From positions 1 to 49,654 of the forward strand of contig PVWD01000010.1 of the NCBI GenBank assembly GCA_003003615.1: 49,654 nucleotides of DNA. Direction: 5' to 3'. The notes under the pieces are model-generated. The model did not search any database and was not told the origin of the DNA. It saw only the letters and a program-made list of their open reading frames with translations. This DNA is from a filamentous cyanobacterium CCP2 (lineage in GTDB: Bacteria; Cyanobacteriota; Cyanobacteriia; Elainellales; Elainellaceae). A program made the position numbers and the translations under genes. Positions 1 through 10,554 of the stretch are shown one piece after another (the stretch's first letter is position 1; every line of letters begins with the position of its first letter).

Positions 1-575
1 GTATCAATCAAGGCTCTCAAGCCATCGGGTAGTTCACCCCGGCTAACGGCTCCTAGGTGCCCCTGGTTTGCCCGATCGCCTGCAATCGAGTGTGCCTGCA
101 CCAGTTCTGCAAAACTTGCTTCCTGTTCCAACACTTGACACTTTAATTCTTCTGCCAGTTCTCGCTGATCCACAACCAGCCGAGAGAGAACAACGCGATC
201 GAGAAATACTTTTTGATTGATGAAGGTTTCCTGCAATTTTGGTTCAGCAACTCTTGGCATAAATTGATGGAGTTTAAGATCTCGCATTACCTTGCGCCGA
301 AAGGTTTCATCGTTCATGCCATTTTGCTGAAGCCACTGCTGAAACTCGGCTGGATTTTCTAACTGATTCGCCGATCGAAATCGCTGAATAATTTCATCGA
401 TCGTTGAATTATCAACTGTTATTGCATCGCTTTGATAAATCTCTTTCTCTAGAATATGCTGATGCAGAATTGCTCCAATAAATGTGCCTAGTTTTTCGGA
501 TTCTTGTAGGTAGTGAATTGCCTGATTAAAGCTAATTGGTTGTTCATCAACCATCAAAAAATTTGCGGAGTCCAT
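1..575 (-). CDS. PpiC/SurA-like peptidylprolyl isomerase (3' end cut by window edge)
   Basis: This reading frame is open from an ATG at 575-573 to the window edge: 191 codons and no stop, so the C-terminus is missing. It begins MDSANFLMVDEQPISF. Residues 1-120 form a charged helical SurA_N-like region, followed by a parvulin (PpiC) domain with LSRLVVDQRELAEEL and GHLGAVSRGELPDGL. It is clearly paralogous to the complete isomerase at 32343-33107, matching it motif by motif from residue 1. That match also sets the start codon. No Sec signal peptide is visible, so it probably works in the cytosol or with a dedicated exporter. Family knowledge: parvulins catalyse cis/trans isomerisation of prolyl bonds and assist folding of exported proteins. 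Its substrate cannot be told from this end fragment. Confidence 0.85.
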   Translation of the reverse strand, partial: MDSANFLMVDEQPISFNQAIHYLQESEKLGTFIGAILHQHILEKEIYQSDAITVDNSTIDEIIQRFRSANQLENPAEFQQWLQQNGMNDETFRRKVMRDLKLHQFMPRVAEPKLQETFINQKVFLDRVVLSRLVVDQRELAEELKCQVLEQEASFAELVQAHSIAGDRANQGHLGAVSRGELPDGLRALID

Positions 576-1260
576 AGGAATATGCGTGGGAATATGCGGA
601 CAGTATGGGTGGGAGAAGGTTAAGAGTTTAAGTGATGGGTAATTGCCGATCGGTAGACTAAATATCTTTTTCCATAAATCTTGCTGGAATTTCTGTTTCA
701 CCAGTTTCGATCGCATTTGAATTAAAAGAATAAGCAATCCTACAATAGATAGAATTCATAATCTTGTCCTTTTTGGATGTACTACGACTTAACGAAAAGT
801 ATCAATTCAATACTGGAATTGAGTTATTTATCAGCAAGAGTCTTGCTAATTTTTATCCATTAGTGGATTGAAAACCTAGCTTTTACTCTGTTTGGTTTGG
901 ACTGGCGTTCACTCGTTTTTTGTGTGCCCTATCCTTACATTCACAACCTTAAACGGCATTTCCTTAGCTGTCATTACAGGAAAGGTACGTTCTTTTTTGT
1001 GAAAAGAGGTATGGTTTTGTCTGCTTTGCCCAATGAAAGTCGCAATTCGATCGGATTCAGCATTACTTCGTTCACGAAAATGTTTTTGGATGAAATTACG
1101 GCACAGTCAGGCATAAGGTCAATAAACATGAAAAAACTTAGTAGTCGCTCAAAATGTCAGATAATCTCAGATAAAGTTAGGTATACCATTACTTCAAAGT
1201 TGGGCAGAGACGAGTAAAAATGCGCCATTCATCAATGGGAAGTAAGGTTTCAGGAGAAAC
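576..1260. other. Intergenic region between divergent genes (685 bp)
   Basis: AT-rich spacer between the leftward isomerase and the rightward STAND gene, so it should hold both promoters. I found no convincing gene. A near-perfect palindrome, AGCAAGA-G-TCTTGCT, lies at 833-847 and could be an operator or a short hairpin. The STAND start at 1261 is preceded by a good Shine-Dalgarno, AGGAG, at about 1251-1255. No clear sigma-70 promoter could be assigned by eye. Confidence 0.5.
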
Positions 1261-4200
1261 ATGATCTTTGAACAAGCACTGCAAGTTGCCAATGCAGCAG
1301 TGTTTGCCCACTTCGGCAGACAGCTTAATGATGTGGAAACGGCTCTGCTTCAAGGTTCGTGGAATAGCCAAACCTACGAGCAAATTGCTGAGGCATCGGG
1401 ATATTCCATTAGCTACCTGACTCGCGACGTGGGGCCAAAATTTTGGAAATTGCTCAGTCAGGCACTTGGAGAACCTGTTAGTAAAACCAATTTTCAGACG
1501 GCTCTAGAACGACGCTGGCGATCGACCCAAGGAGTCCTCCAAAGCTCACCGGAGACCATTAAAAGCAGGAAGTCCATCGCGCAAACGTCGCTTTCCTCCG
1601 ATCCTCTTCCCTCATTTCCAGCCGCCAAACCTCCTCTCGTTACTTCCCCCTCTGGCTTGCACCTTGCGCCCCTCTCTCCTTCCCTTCACTGCGACTGGGG
1701 TGATGCAGTCGATGTCAGCCATTTCTATGGCAGAGCCGAAGAACTCCACACGCTCACCGAATGGATTACAGTCGATCGCTGCCGTTTGGTTGCGCTGTTG
1801 GGCATGGGGGGCATTGGCAAAACGGCTCTGTCGGTGAAACTGGCGCGGCAGTTGGCGGCACAAGGGAAACAGGAGAGAGCAGCATTTGAGTACATCATTT
1901 GGCGATCGTTGCGAAATGCCCCGTTATTGAGTAGCGTCCTGATCGATTTAGTTTCACTTCTGTCACAACAGCAAGATACGGATGGATCGATCGATCGGTT
2001 GATGTATTGGTTGCGCCAATCTCGATGTTTGATTATTTTTGATAATTTAGAAACGATTTTGCAGGCAGGAGATGCCGCAGGGCACTATCGGCCAGGATAC
2101 GAAAATTATGGTGAATTGGTTAGCCTGGTGGGTGAAACACAGCACCAAAGCTGCATCATTTTAACAAGCCGAGAAAAACCTACTGAAGTCGCAACGCTAG
2201 AGGGAATTGACTTTGCAGTCCGATCGCTACAATTATCGGGTTCCCTGGAAACCACAATGGCCCTCATTCAAACCAAAGGGCTGATCGGAACGCCAGAACA
2301 GCAGCAAGAATTGTGCCATCGCTATGGGTGCAGTCCACTAGCGATTAAGATTGTCGCCACGTCCATTTCTGATTTGTTTGATGGTGAAATTGGAGCATTC
2401 ATCGAGCAAGACACAACCGTTTTTAATAGCATTCGTCGCTTACTCGAACAGCAGTTTAATCGCCTTTCGTCTTTAGAGCGCACCCTAATGTATTGGCTCG
2501 CCATTAATCGTGAGTGGACGACGATCGCAGAGTTTGTTGAAGATATTCTTTTTAATATTCCTAGATCGAGTTTATTAGGTGCATTAGAATCCTTACGATG
2601 GCGATCGTTAATTGAGAAAAAAGCGGGTAAATACACCCAACAACCCGTTGTCATGGAATATGTCACAGATGAATTCACCAAGCGAGTCGCCACTGAGTTA
2701 GTGAATCAACAGTTGGCCTTGTTTGATCACCATGCACTGGTTAAAACAACCGCCAAAGATTATGTCATAGAAAGCCAAAACCGCCTGATCCTGGAACCCA
2801 TTGCCAACGAATTGCGGAAGTCTCTTCGGGGTGCTTCTGCGATCGAGCAACACCTTCAGCGCATTCTTGCCCAGCTTCGAGAAGAAGAAATTTCCTCTGG
2901 CTATGCAGCCGGAAACCTGGTTAATCTATGCCGTCACTTACAATTTGACCTGTATGGCTACGATTTTTCCCAATTAAAGCTCCGCCACGCCTGCTTCCAG
3001 GGTTTAACCCTGCAAAATGCCAATTTTCAAAATGCCACCTTCATCAAGTCGCTTTTTACCCAAACCTTTGGCAGCGTCCTGTCTGTTGCATTTAGCCCAA
3101 CCGACCATCGCCTTGCCACCGGAGACACAAACGGCAATGTGCGCCTGTGGGATGCCGACGGAGAACCTTTATTAACGTGTAAAGGACACACGGGCTGGGT
3201 AGTGGCGATTGCTTGGAGTCCCGATGGAAAGACGATCGCCAGCAGTTCCTATGACCAAACTGTAAAAATTTGGGATGCCAAAACTGGAGAATGCCAACAA
3301 ACGCTGAAGGGGCACGATAATCTGGTGCGGTCTGTCACCTGGAGTCCCGATCGCCGCCATTTGGCCAGTGCCAGCGATGACCAAACCATCAAGCTATGGG
3401 ATGTGCAAACTGGAGAATGCCAACAAACCCTGGAAGGACACCAAAATGCAGTGTGGTCGGTTGCTTGGAGTCCGAATGGTCATTCTCTCGCCAGTGGCAG
3501 CACCGATCGCACCATTCGCCTGTGGCAGCCCACCACCGGAGAATGCCTTAAAACGCTAAAAGGGCATCATGCCTCCGTCCGTCCACTCGCCTGGAGTTCG
3601 GATAGCCAGTTTTTGGCCAGTGGGTCTTACGATCGCACCATCCGAATTTGGCAGGTTGAGACGGGCAAATGTCTGAACATTCTGCGGGGGCATAGTAGCT
3701 CGGTGTGGTCGGTGGCGTGGAGTTCCGGTGGGGATGAGGCAACTTCAAACGCACCATCGCCCCATGCAATGCCAACCAATACAATACCAACTAGTACAAT
3801 ATCAACCAATACAATACCAACGGGGCTTTTAGCGAGTGCATCTTACGATCGCACGGTGCGGATTTGGAACCCTAAAACAGGGCAGTGTCTCAAACTGTTG
3901 CAGGGACATAGCAACCTCGTATGGACAGTGGGATGGCGTTCAGATAGCAAGGTCTTGGCCAGCGGCAGTGATGACCAAACCATTAAACTCTGGGACTTAG
4001 AAACCGGACAGTGCCTCAAAACGCTCCAGGGACACTGCAATCAAATTTCTGCGATTTCCTGGAATCCAGATGGTCAAATTCTGGCGAGTGGCAGCGATGA
4101 TCATCTGGTGCGACTGTGGGATATCCAGACCGGAGAATGCCTCAAAACGCTCCAAGGACACAACAACGCTATCTGGACGATGGCTTGGCATCCTCAGGGG

Positions 4201-5016
4201 GGAATGTTGGCAAGTGGCAGCGTGGATCGATCGGTGCGGCTGTGGAATGTGTCTGGACAATGCCTCAAAATTCTGCCGGGTCACGGTAATCCAGTTCGTT
4301 CCATTTCCTGGAATGCAGATGGAAAAACCCTGGCTGTCGGCAGCAACACTAACACCATTCGGATCTGGAATGCTGCAACTGGGCGATGCTTAAAAACCAT
4401 TGACAGCCACCAGAGTCGGGCAATTTCGGCTGCCTGGAGTCCAGACGGAGAAATCCTTGCCGCGGGGCACGACGACCATACGGTGAAGCTGTGGGATAGC
4501 AAAACTGGCTCTTGCCTGAACACGCTGGAAGGTCACACAAATTGGGTCTTGTGCGTTGCTTGGAGTCCGGATGGCAAAATTTTGGCTAGCAGCAGCGACG
4601 ATCGCACCATCAGACTGTGGGATAGCAAAACCGGAACCTGTCTGCATACCCTGGCTCAGCATACAAACTGGATTTGGTGCATCCGGTGGAATGCCGACGG
4701 GTCGCGGCTTGCTAGCGGCAGTGATGACCAAACTATTCGGATCTGGAATCCTTTTACTGGAGAATGTCTTGCCCTCCTCCAGGGACACCGCAACCTGGTA
4801 CGAACCCTGACATGGCATCCTGATGGCACCCTTCTGGCAAGCGGCAGCAGCGACGAAACCATCAAACTGTGGAATGTGCAAACCGGAAAGTGCCTTAAAA
4901 CCCTGAGAGCCGATCGACCCTATGAAGGGATGAACATTACCGGAATCATGGGGTTAACGGAAGCCCAAATTCTGACATTGAAAACGCTAGGGGCGATCGA
5001 ACAGCCTGCACCATAA
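1261..5016 (+). CDS. STAND NTPase: N-terminal HTH-like domain, NB-ARC, 14 WD40 repeats
   Basis: 1251 aa. Residues 1-85 are a helical HTH-like domain (motifs [31 protein letters not shown]) of the sort fronting many cyanobacterial STAND proteins. A Pro/Ser-rich linker follows. The NB-ARC NTPase has P-loop GMGGIGKT at 181-188, Walker B LIIFDNLE at 257-264, a TSREKP sensor near 302-307 and GCSPLAI near 356. A winged-helix region comes next, then a short pentapeptide-like stretch at 565-600. From about 604 come 14 WD40 units (GH...[LI]W[DN]), enough for two seven-bladed propellers. The tail is [10 protein letters not shown]...LGAIE. STAND proteins are nucleotide-driven signalling switches that oligomerise on sensing a ligand, here presumably through the propellers. 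No enzymatic effector domain is visible. The next gene is a tandem paralogue. Start ATG with AGGAG. Confidence 0.93.
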   Translation: MIFEQALQVANAAVFAHFGRQLNDVETALLQGSWNSQTYEQIAEASGYSISYLTRDVGPKFWKLLSQALGEPVSKTNFQTALERRWRSTQGVLQSSPETIKSRKSIAQTSLSSDPLPSFPAAKPPLVTSPSGLHLAPLSPSLHCDWGDAVDVSHFYGRAEELHTLTEWITVDRCRLVALLGMGGIGKTALSVKLARQLAAQGKQERAAFEYIIWRSLRNAPLLSSVLIDLVSLLSQQQDTDGSIDRLMYWLRQSRCLIIFDNLETILQAGDAAGHYRPGYENYGELVSLVGETQHQSCIILTSREKPTEVATLEGIDFAVRSLQLSGSLETTMALIQTKGLIGTPEQQQELCHRYGCSPLAIKIVATSISDLFDGEIGAFIEQDTTVFNSIRRLLEQQFNRLSSLERTLMYWLAINREWTTIAEFVEDILFNIPRSSLLGALESLRWRSLIEKKAGKYTQQPVVMEYVTDEFTKRVATELVNQQLALFDHHALVKTTAKDYVIESQNRLILEPIANELRKSLRGASAIEQHLQRILAQLREEEISSGYAAGNLVNLCRHLQFDLYGYDFSQLKLRHACFQGLTLQNANFQNATFIKSLFTQTFGSVLSVAFSPTDHRLATGDTNGNVRLWDADGEPLLTCKGHTGWVVAIAWSPDGKTIASSSYDQTVKIWDAKTGECQQTLKGHDNLVRSVTWSPDRRHLASASDDQTIKLWDVQTGECQQTLEGHQNAVWSVAWSPNGHSLASGSTDRTIRLWQPTTGECLKTLKGHHASVRPLAWSSDSQFLASGSYDRTIRIWQVETGKCLNILRGHSSSVWSVAWSSGGDEATSNAPSPHAMPTNTIPTSTISTNTIPTGLLASASYDRTVRIWNPKTGQCLKLLQGHSNLVWTVGWRSDSKVLASGSDDQTIKLWDLETGQCLKTLQGHCNQISAISWNPDGQILASGSDDHLVRLWDIQTGECLKTLQGHNNAIWTMAWHPQGGMLASGSVDRSVRLWNVSGQCLKILPGHGNPVRSISWNADGKTLAVGSNTNTIRIWNAATGRCLKTIDSHQSRAISAAWSPDGEILAAGHDDHTVKLWDSKTGSCLNTLEGHTNWVLCVAWSPDGKILASSSDDRTIRLWDSKTGTCLHTLAQHTNWIWCIRWNADGSRLASGSDDQTIRIWNPFTGECLALLQGHRNLVRTLTWHPDGTLLASGSSDETIKLWNVQTGKCLKTLRADRPYEGMNITGIMGLTEAQILTLKTLGAIEQPAP
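3772..3816 (+). repeat. 15-bp tandem repeat (3 copies) inside a WD40 unit
   Basis: Three in-frame copies of a 15-bp unit close to CCAACCAATACAATA encode the low-complexity Thr/Ile/Asn/Pro stretch around [17 protein letters not shown]. The stretch lengthens a loop between the fifth and sixth WD40 units. The reading frame is kept. The tandem paralogue has no equivalent repeat. Confidence 0.85.
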
Positions 5017-5140
5017 GAAACCATGCAGTAGAAATCATAAATCTAAAGAAGGTGCATACAAATCACTGAAAAACCGACAGATAAAGATAAAATCTGGCAA
5101 AAGTTGAGTTTTTTCCAATGAATCTCCTTATTTCACTAAA

Positions 5141-8100
5141 ATGAATTGCGAACAAGCCCTGGAGATTGCCAACACCGTCGTTTATGCCTACGCAGGACGG
5201 CATCTTAGCCCTGTTGAAACGCTGATTCTCAAAGGTTCATGGCAAAACCTGACCTACGAAGCCATTGCCGAGGAAGCCGGATATTCTGTGCGCTACATCA
5301 AAGGAGACGTTGGGGCAAAGTTTTGGAAACTGCTGGGTCAGGCATTGGGAGAGCCTGTTAGCAAGACCAATTTCCGGGCTGCCTTAGAACGATGTGCTTC
5401 TGGCACAAGATTGACCAACCAAGGAGCAATCCGCGAGCCCCAACAAACAACAAACCAAAATCAAGCAGGCGATCGTCCGCTTTCCACCCTGTCTCAGCCT
5501 GCCACCTTCATCCAACCTGCTGCCCTGCCTTCTAGCTTGCCCCTCTCTTCGGACTCGGTGCTATCCTCTACGCCTGCCTCCGCTCCCCAATGCGAATGGA
5601 ACGATGCGATCGATGTCTCCCTGTTCTACAACCGCACGGAAGAATTTAAAACGCTCCTCACCTGGATTGCTCACGATCGCTGTCGTTTAGTTGCCATTTT
5701 GGGAATGGGCGGCATTGGCAAAACGGCCCTGTCAGTAAAATTAGCGCAGTTTTTTGGGCGCAACGAAGACAGCACCGAGAAGCAAGACATTTCAGGTTTA
5801 TACGACAGTGAAGCATTGCCCACAGCTCCAAACGCCTTTCGATTTATCATCTGGAAATCGTTGCGGAACGCGCCTCCCCTGAAAGAAGTTTTGAGCGACC
5901 TGATCTTTTTCCTGTCAAACCAACAAGATACGGAGGTACGGCTAAGTCGGCTAATGCATTGGCTGAGAATGTCTCGCTGTTTGGTAGTTTTAGACAACGT
6001 GGAAGCCATTATGCAACCGGGCAACCGGGCAGGGTTTTACCAACCGGGATACGAAAACTATAGCGAGTTGTTTCGGGCGATCGGAGAGTCTCAGCATCAG
6101 AGCTGTGTAGTTTTGACGAGCCGCGAAAAGCCAGTTGAAGTGGCAGAACTGGAAGGCATTGAACTGTGGGTGCGATCGATGCAGCTTGGAGGGTCTGTGG
6201 AAACAGCCCAAGCCTTGATCGAAGCAAACCGGCTCGTGGGCACGGTTGCCCAAAAACAGCAGCTTTGCCAAATGTATGGCTATAATCCGCTTGCCCTCAA
6301 AATTGTATCAACCTCCATTCGAGGCTTGTTTGACGGTGACATTAACGAATTTCTCACTGCCAACATTGCCGTCTTTAGCGGAATTCGTCGCCTGCTAGAA
6401 CAGCAATTTGAGCGGCTCTCGCCCCTAGAGCAAAGCATTATGTACTGGCTCGCCATCAACCGTGAATGGACATCGATCGCCGAGCTAGCCGAAGATATTT
6501 TTCCGGCAGTCAGCCGTCCAGAATTACTGGAAGCCCTAGAATCCCTCAATTGGCGATCGTTAATTGAAAAAGCGACCCCCACAACTGCCACGTCCCTAGT
6601 CCGTACCGTGAGTCAGTACACGCAGCAGCCCGTCGTCATGGACTACGTGACTGAACAAATCATTGAGCAAGTTTGTCGAGAAATTAAAGATTGGGGCAGT
6701 GAAACGCCAGAACCAGACAACCTCTCGCCTTCCCGCCCGCCACTTTCCCCTTTATTCCAAACTCATCCACTGCTCAAAACCACCGTTAAAGACTACGTTC
6801 GCGAAAGCCAAACCCGCCTCATCCTAGAACCGATCGCCCATCAACTGCGAGATAGCTTTAGCTCTGATGCAGCCCTATCAGAAAGGTTTCAGGCAATTCT
6901 CGATCGGCTGCGGCAAGAAACCCTATTTACCTCTGGGTATGCGGCTGGAAATGTGATCAACCTTTGTGCAACATTGCAGATTGATTTGACGGGCTACAAT
7001 TTTTCGCGGCTGAGCGTCTGGCACGCCTGCCTCCAATCGGTGAATTTACATCGGGTAAACTTTGCCCATGCTGACCTGTCAAAGTCTATCTTTAGTCAAA
7101 CCTTTGGCTATGTGCTGTCGGTGGCGATGAGTCCCGATGGTTCGCTGGTGGCCACCGGAGACGGAAATGGACAGATCCGGCTATGGCGATCGACCGATGG
7201 ACAACCCCTATCCATTCTGCAAGAGGGATACACAAGCTGGATTTGGTCAGTCGCCTTCAGCCCCGATGGGCAAACTCTGGCGAGCGGCAGCGTGGATCAA
7301 ACCATTAAGCTGTGGGATGTTTCCACCCAACGCCACCTCAGAACTCTACACGGTCATAGTAATTGGGTGCGATCGGTTGCCTTTGCTCCACAACTCGATG
7401 CAAGCAGCCCCCATCGACAATTTTTAGCGAGTGGCAGTACCGATCGCACGGTGCGGATTTGGGATTATCAAACCGGAGAATGCATCCGAGTTTTAGATGA
7501 ACAAGACGATGCGGTTTGGTCGGTGGCATGGCACCCCAACGGCAACTTCCTGGCAACGGGCAACCACAACGCCACACTGAAACTGTGGGATGTCACCACT
7601 GGAGAATGTCTGGCTGTGCTGAGCGGCCATCGTCAATGGGTGCGATCGGTTGCCTTCAGCCCAAACGGTCAATTCATCGCGAGCGGAGCCGACGACCACA
7701 CTATCCGAATTTGGGACACCAAAACCGGAGAATGCCTGCGGGAACTGGTGGGCCATACCAATGCGGTTTGGTCGGTGAAGTGGAGTTTTCAAGGGCAAAC
7801 CTTGGTCAGCGTTTCCCACGATCAAACCGTGCGCGTTTGGGATGTCGGAACTGGGCAATGCCTCAAACGTTTAGTGGGACATACCAATTGGGTTTGGGAT
7901 GCTGCCTGGAGTCAGGACGGACATCGCGTTGTCACCGTTGCCCACGATCGCACCATCAAACTGTGGGATACCCAAACCTGGAGCTGTATGCGAACAATTC
8001 GGGGCCATACTATTGTGGCAATGTGCTTGGCCTTCAGCCCGGATGGTAAAACCCTGGCAGGCAGTTGTGATGACCATGTTGTGCGGCTGTGGAATGGAGA

Positions 8101-8986
8101 AAATCAGCCGTTGCAACTCCTTGGGCATACGCGGGTTGTTTGGTCGGTTGCCTGGAGTCCCGATGGCAAAACGATCGCCAGCAGCAGTGATGATCACACA
8201 GTCAGGCTATGGAACCCCCGAAGCGGCGAATGCCTGCATGTGTTACAGCACAATCACTGGGTCTGGTCGATCGCCTGGCACCCTAACGGCAAATGGCTGG
8301 CTACCAGTTCTCAAGATTACTGTATCCGCATTTGGGATCTGTCCACGCGGCAGTGCATCAAACTGCTAAAGGGACATGCAGACTCCATTTGGCATATTGC
8401 CTTCAGTCCCGATGGCAAAACCCTGGCGAGCGGCTGTGATGACCATACGGTGAGGCTTTGGAATCTAAGTACGGGCGAATGTAGCGATATTCTACCCCAT
8501 GAAAATTCTGTTCGCCGCATTGCCTTCAGCCCAGATGGCAAAACGATCGCCAGCAGTAGTGCCGACCCCATTGTCCGCATCTGGGATATTTCCAGCAAAG
8601 CCTGCATCCAGACCCTACTCGGCCATACCAGTGCTGTTTGGTCGGTGGCGTGGCATCCCAATGGAGCTTATTTGGCAAGCGGTGGAGATGACCAAACCGT
8701 GCGGGTGTGGGAGCGGTCAACGGGAGAGTGTATCCACCGCTTGGAAGGACACACCAGCCAGATTTGGTCAATCGCCTGGAGTCCAGATGGTCAAACGATC
8801 GCCAGCAGCAGTGCCGATCGCACAATTCTCCTCTGGGACAGCACCACCGGAGCCTGTATCCGCACCCTTAGAGCCACCCGCCCTTACGAAGACATGCTGA
8901 TCACCGGCATCAGTGGTATCACCGAAGCTCAAAAAGCAACCTTGAAGGCCTTAGGAGCGATTGAAGGCAGAGAAGGGGAAACCTAG
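5141..8986 (+). CDS. STAND NTPase, tandem paralogue: HTH-like domain, NB-ARC, 14 WD40 repeats
   Basis: 1281 aa with the same architecture as the gene 124 bp upstream. It has the HTH-like N-terminus (QALEIANTVVYAYAGR ... [22 protein letters not shown]), a Pro/Ser-rich linker, and P-loop GMGGIGKT at 188-195. The winged-helix part is interrupted by a short Pro-rich insertion (PSRPPLSPL). Fourteen WD40 units follow, and the tail RPYEDMLITGISG...LGAIE is shared. The two genes are a clear tandem duplication with divergence spread over the whole length. The start ATG at 5141 is fixed by alignment of MNCEQAL with MIFEQAL. There is no strong Shine-Dalgarno. Its stop lies 4 bp from the stop of the convergent CDF gene. 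Likely role: ligand-sensing signalling scaffold, perhaps in stress or conflict responses (inference). Confidence 0.93.
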   Translation: MNCEQALEIANTVVYAYAGRHLSPVETLILKGSWQNLTYEAIAEEAGYSVRYIKGDVGAKFWKLLGQALGEPVSKTNFRAALERCASGTRLTNQGAIREPQQTTNQNQAGDRPLSTLSQPATFIQPAALPSSLPLSSDSVLSSTPASAPQCEWNDAIDVSLFYNRTEEFKTLLTWIAHDRCRLVAILGMGGIGKTALSVKLAQFFGRNEDSTEKQDISGLYDSEALPTAPNAFRFIIWKSLRNAPPLKEVLSDLIFFLSNQQDTEVRLSRLMHWLRMSRCLVVLDNVEAIMQPGNRAGFYQPGYENYSELFRAIGESQHQSCVVLTSREKPVEVAELEGIELWVRSMQLGGSVETAQALIEANRLVGTVAQKQQLCQMYGYNPLALKIVSTSIRGLFDGDINEFLTANIAVFSGIRRLLEQQFERLSPLEQSIMYWLAINREWTSIAELAEDIFPAVSRPELLEALESLNWRSLIEKATPTTATSLVRTVSQYTQQPVVMDYVTEQIIEQVCREIKDWGSETPEPDNLSPSRPPLSPLFQTHPLLKTTVKDYVRESQTRLILEPIAHQLRDSFSSDAALSERFQAILDRLRQETLFTSGYAAGNVINLCATLQIDLTGYNFSRLSVWHACLQSVNLHRVNFAHADLSKSIFSQTFGYVLSVAMSPDGSLVATGDGNGQIRLWRSTDGQPLSILQEGYTSWIWSVAFSPDGQTLASGSVDQTIKLWDVSTQRHLRTLHGHSNWVRSVAFAPQLDASSPHRQFLASGSTDRTVRIWDYQTGECIRVLDEQDDAVWSVAWHPNGNFLATGNHNATLKLWDVTTGECLAVLSGHRQWVRSVAFSPNGQFIASGADDHTIRIWDTKTGECLRELVGHTNAVWSVKWSFQGQTLVSVSHDQTVRVWDVGTGQCLKRLVGHTNWVWDAAWSQDGHRVVTVAHDRTIKLWDTQTWSCMRTIRGHTIVAMCLAFSPDGKTLAGSCDDHVVRLWNGENQPLQLLGHTRVVWSVAWSPDGKTIASSSDDHTVRLWNPRSGECLHVLQHNHWVWSIAWHPNGKWLATSSQDYCIRIWDLSTRQCIKLLKGHADSIWHIAFSPDGKTLASGCDDHTVRLWNLSTGECSDILPHENSVRRIAFSPDGKTIASSSADPIVRIWDISSKACIQTLLGHTSAVWSVAWHPNGAYLASGGDDQTVRVWERSTGECIHRLEGHTSQIWSIAWSPDGQTIASSSADRTILLWDSTTGACIRTLRATRPYEDMLITGISGITEAQKATLKALGAIEGREGET

Positions 8987-8990
8987 GAAG

Positions 8991-9965
8991 TTAAAGAACT
9001 TTACGCCCCACCTGCTCATTCAACAATTCCAAGGTTTGCGGTTGGGAAAGGTTGATCAACGGCAGGGCAACCGGAGCCGTAAGTTGTAAAAAGATTTCTT
9101 GAATCCCAAATTCTTGCTGAAGCGAAGTTTCAATTTGGTGCAACAGCCGATCGCGCCCTTCCCCAGACGGAATGCTGACCGTCAAATGGGCCAAAAGGGC
9201 ATCTTGCCCCAGAGCGATCGACCAAATTCGCAACTGCTGAACCGCTTCCACCCCCTCATAGCCCGAAAGATGAGCCTGGATTTGTTGGGGATCAAGGTGA
9301 ATCGGCGTTTTTTCCAGCAAAATGTGTAAACTTTGCCGTACCAGGGGAATGGCTCCCAGAGCAATAAAAATTGCAACGCCCAAACTCGTCACGCTGTCTG
9401 CCCAGTTCCAATGAAATTGCCAAACGACGATCGCCGCAACAATCACTCCCACCGCGCTGACCGCATCTGCCACCATATGGAGAAAAGCACCGCGCAAGTT
9501 CAGATCTTGTTGGCTGCCATCGTGTAGCAAAAAAGCATTCACGCTGTTGATGATGAATCCGATAATCGCTGTCACCAGCATGGGGATGCTCAAAATCTCA
9601 TCAGGGGGTGATCCCAACCGATTGAGGGCTTCCCAACCGATCCAGCCCGCCACCAGCAGCAACCCGACCCCATTCGCTAATGCCGCCAAAATTTCAATTC
9701 GTCGATATCCAAAGGTGGCTTGCTCCGAGGCTGGAAACCGCGCCATCCAGGAGGCCAGAAGAGCCACCCCCAACGCCAACCCATCTGATACCATGTGCCC
9801 CGATTCGGCCACCAATGCCAAACTGTGGCTGATCCAGCCAACACTACCCTCAACTCCTGCCAAACAGATAATCAGAATGAGTGCGATCCAGAGCGATCGC
9901 GTTTTGTGGGTAGATGGAGAAACCGTATGAGAGTGAAAGCAGCCAGCGTGACAGTTATGGTACAT
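8991..9965 (-). CDS. Cation diffusion facilitator (CDF) metal exporter
   Basis: 324 aa, six predicted membrane helices. Two HxxxD metal-site motifs typical of zinc-type CDF proteins are visible: H57/D61 (GHMVSD) in helix II and H163/D167 (HMVADAVS) in helix V. A cytoplasmic ferredoxin-like C-terminal domain starts at about 215. The N-terminus is short and His/Cys-rich (MYHNCHAGCFHSH), a likely metal-capturing tail. Family knowledge: CDF proteins (CzcD/ZitB/YiiP) are homodimeric H+/Zn2+ (or Co2+, Cd2+) antiporters that lower cytosolic metal. The gene converges on the STAND gene with only 4 bp between stops. Upstream is a repeat-rich spacer. The exact metal cannot be read from the sequence, but His/Asp sites favour zinc. 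Confidence 0.92.
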   Translation of the reverse strand: MYHNCHAGCFHSHTVSPSTHKTRSLWIALILIICLAGVEGSVGWISHSLALVAESGHMVSDGLALGVALLASWMARFPASEQATFGYRRIEILAALANGVGLLLVAGWIGWEALNRLGSPPDEILSIPMLVTAIIGFIINSVNAFLLHDGSQQDLNLRGAFLHMVADAVSAVGVIVAAIVVWQFHWNWADSVTSLGVAIFIALGAIPLVRQSLHILLEKTPIHLDPQQIQAHLSGYEGVEAVQQLRIWSIALGQDALLAHLTVSIPSGEGRDRLLHQIETSLQQEFGIQEIFLQLTAPVALPLINLSQPQTLELLNEQVGRKVL

Positions 9966-10187
9966 ACCGCGATCGAATTCAGCCTAATTTACATCAATCG
10001 AAACGATTCCCAAGGCTAAAGTTCCCACTTCAGCCATAATTTCGGGCTTTGCCCTGTTAATTCTAGGAGAAACAAAAAGAAGGATAAAGCCTGACGCAAC
10101 CACTCTCAACAAAAGTAGGACTCACGCAGTTGCCTTGCTGATAAATTTTCTCCAATGGAGACGCTCCGCGAACAGGCCCACAGCGAA

Positions 10188-10309
10188 AACCCATTCATGG
10201 AAGTTAAGGAAATAATCGAGTCATTGTCTTGTGGGTTGGGCCTCTTGCCCGCCTAATCCGAGGATGGGCATCATTACCGGATTAAATTCTTAACTTCGAT
10301 AAATGGGTT
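10188..10309. repeat. MITE-like inverted-repeat element, copy 1
   Basis: 122 bp bounded by imperfect ~30-bp inverted repeats. The left arm starts AACCCATTCATGGAAGTTAA; the right arm ends TTAACTTCGATAAATGGGTT. The core carries GGGCCTCTTGCCCGCC, a member of the dispersed GGGCATCTTGCCC family found in other spacers here. It has no transposase, so it is either a non-autonomous element or a large palindromic structure. Confidence 0.7.
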
Positions 10310-10326
10310 ATTTGAACAACCGGAGC

Positions 10327-10442
10327 CAGTTTATGGAGGTTAAAAATTAAATTCAGTCATTGCAATTGGGTGATCGTCCCACTGGCAGCCAAGATGCCTG
10401 CGCTACGAATTGCCCGATTAAATTATTAATTTCCATGAACTG
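10327..10442. repeat. MITE-like inverted-repeat element, copy 2
   Basis: 116 bp. The left arm starts CAGTTTATGGAGGTTAAAAA; the right arm ends TTAATTTCCATGAACTG. The arms are diverged from but alignable to those of copy 1, 17 bp away: both have a TCATTG block after the left arm and GATTAAATT before the right one. The core contains GCCAAGATGCC. It is probably an older copy of the same element. Confidence 0.62.
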
Positions 10443-10554
10443 ACTTTCGCTGTAAGGGAATTGATTTCTGGGTGCGAAGTGCGTAACTCCTGAAAAGATA
10501 GAGGAAATTTTCTTGCACTTAGCCAGTGGCGTTTGGCTTTATCCTGCTTTACTG

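Larger units (their letters stand above)
9966..10554. other. Repeat-rich intergenic region (589 bp)
   Basis: Spacer between the CDF gene and the formamidase-like gene. It contains two tandem MITE-like inverted-repeat elements (10188-10309 and 10327-10442), annotated separately. No coding frame with convincing protein features was seen. Confidence 0.7.

Noticed and set aside
897-1217. Open frame of 106 codons on the plus strand before the first STAND gene
   Set aside because: TTG start, no ribosome site, a composition unlike real proteins here, and no domain. Treated as part of the spacer.
3172-4881. Many long antisense frames under both WD40 regions
   Set aside because: They arise because the WD40 repeats are periodic at DNA level; the translated strings repeat with the same period and have no independent signals.
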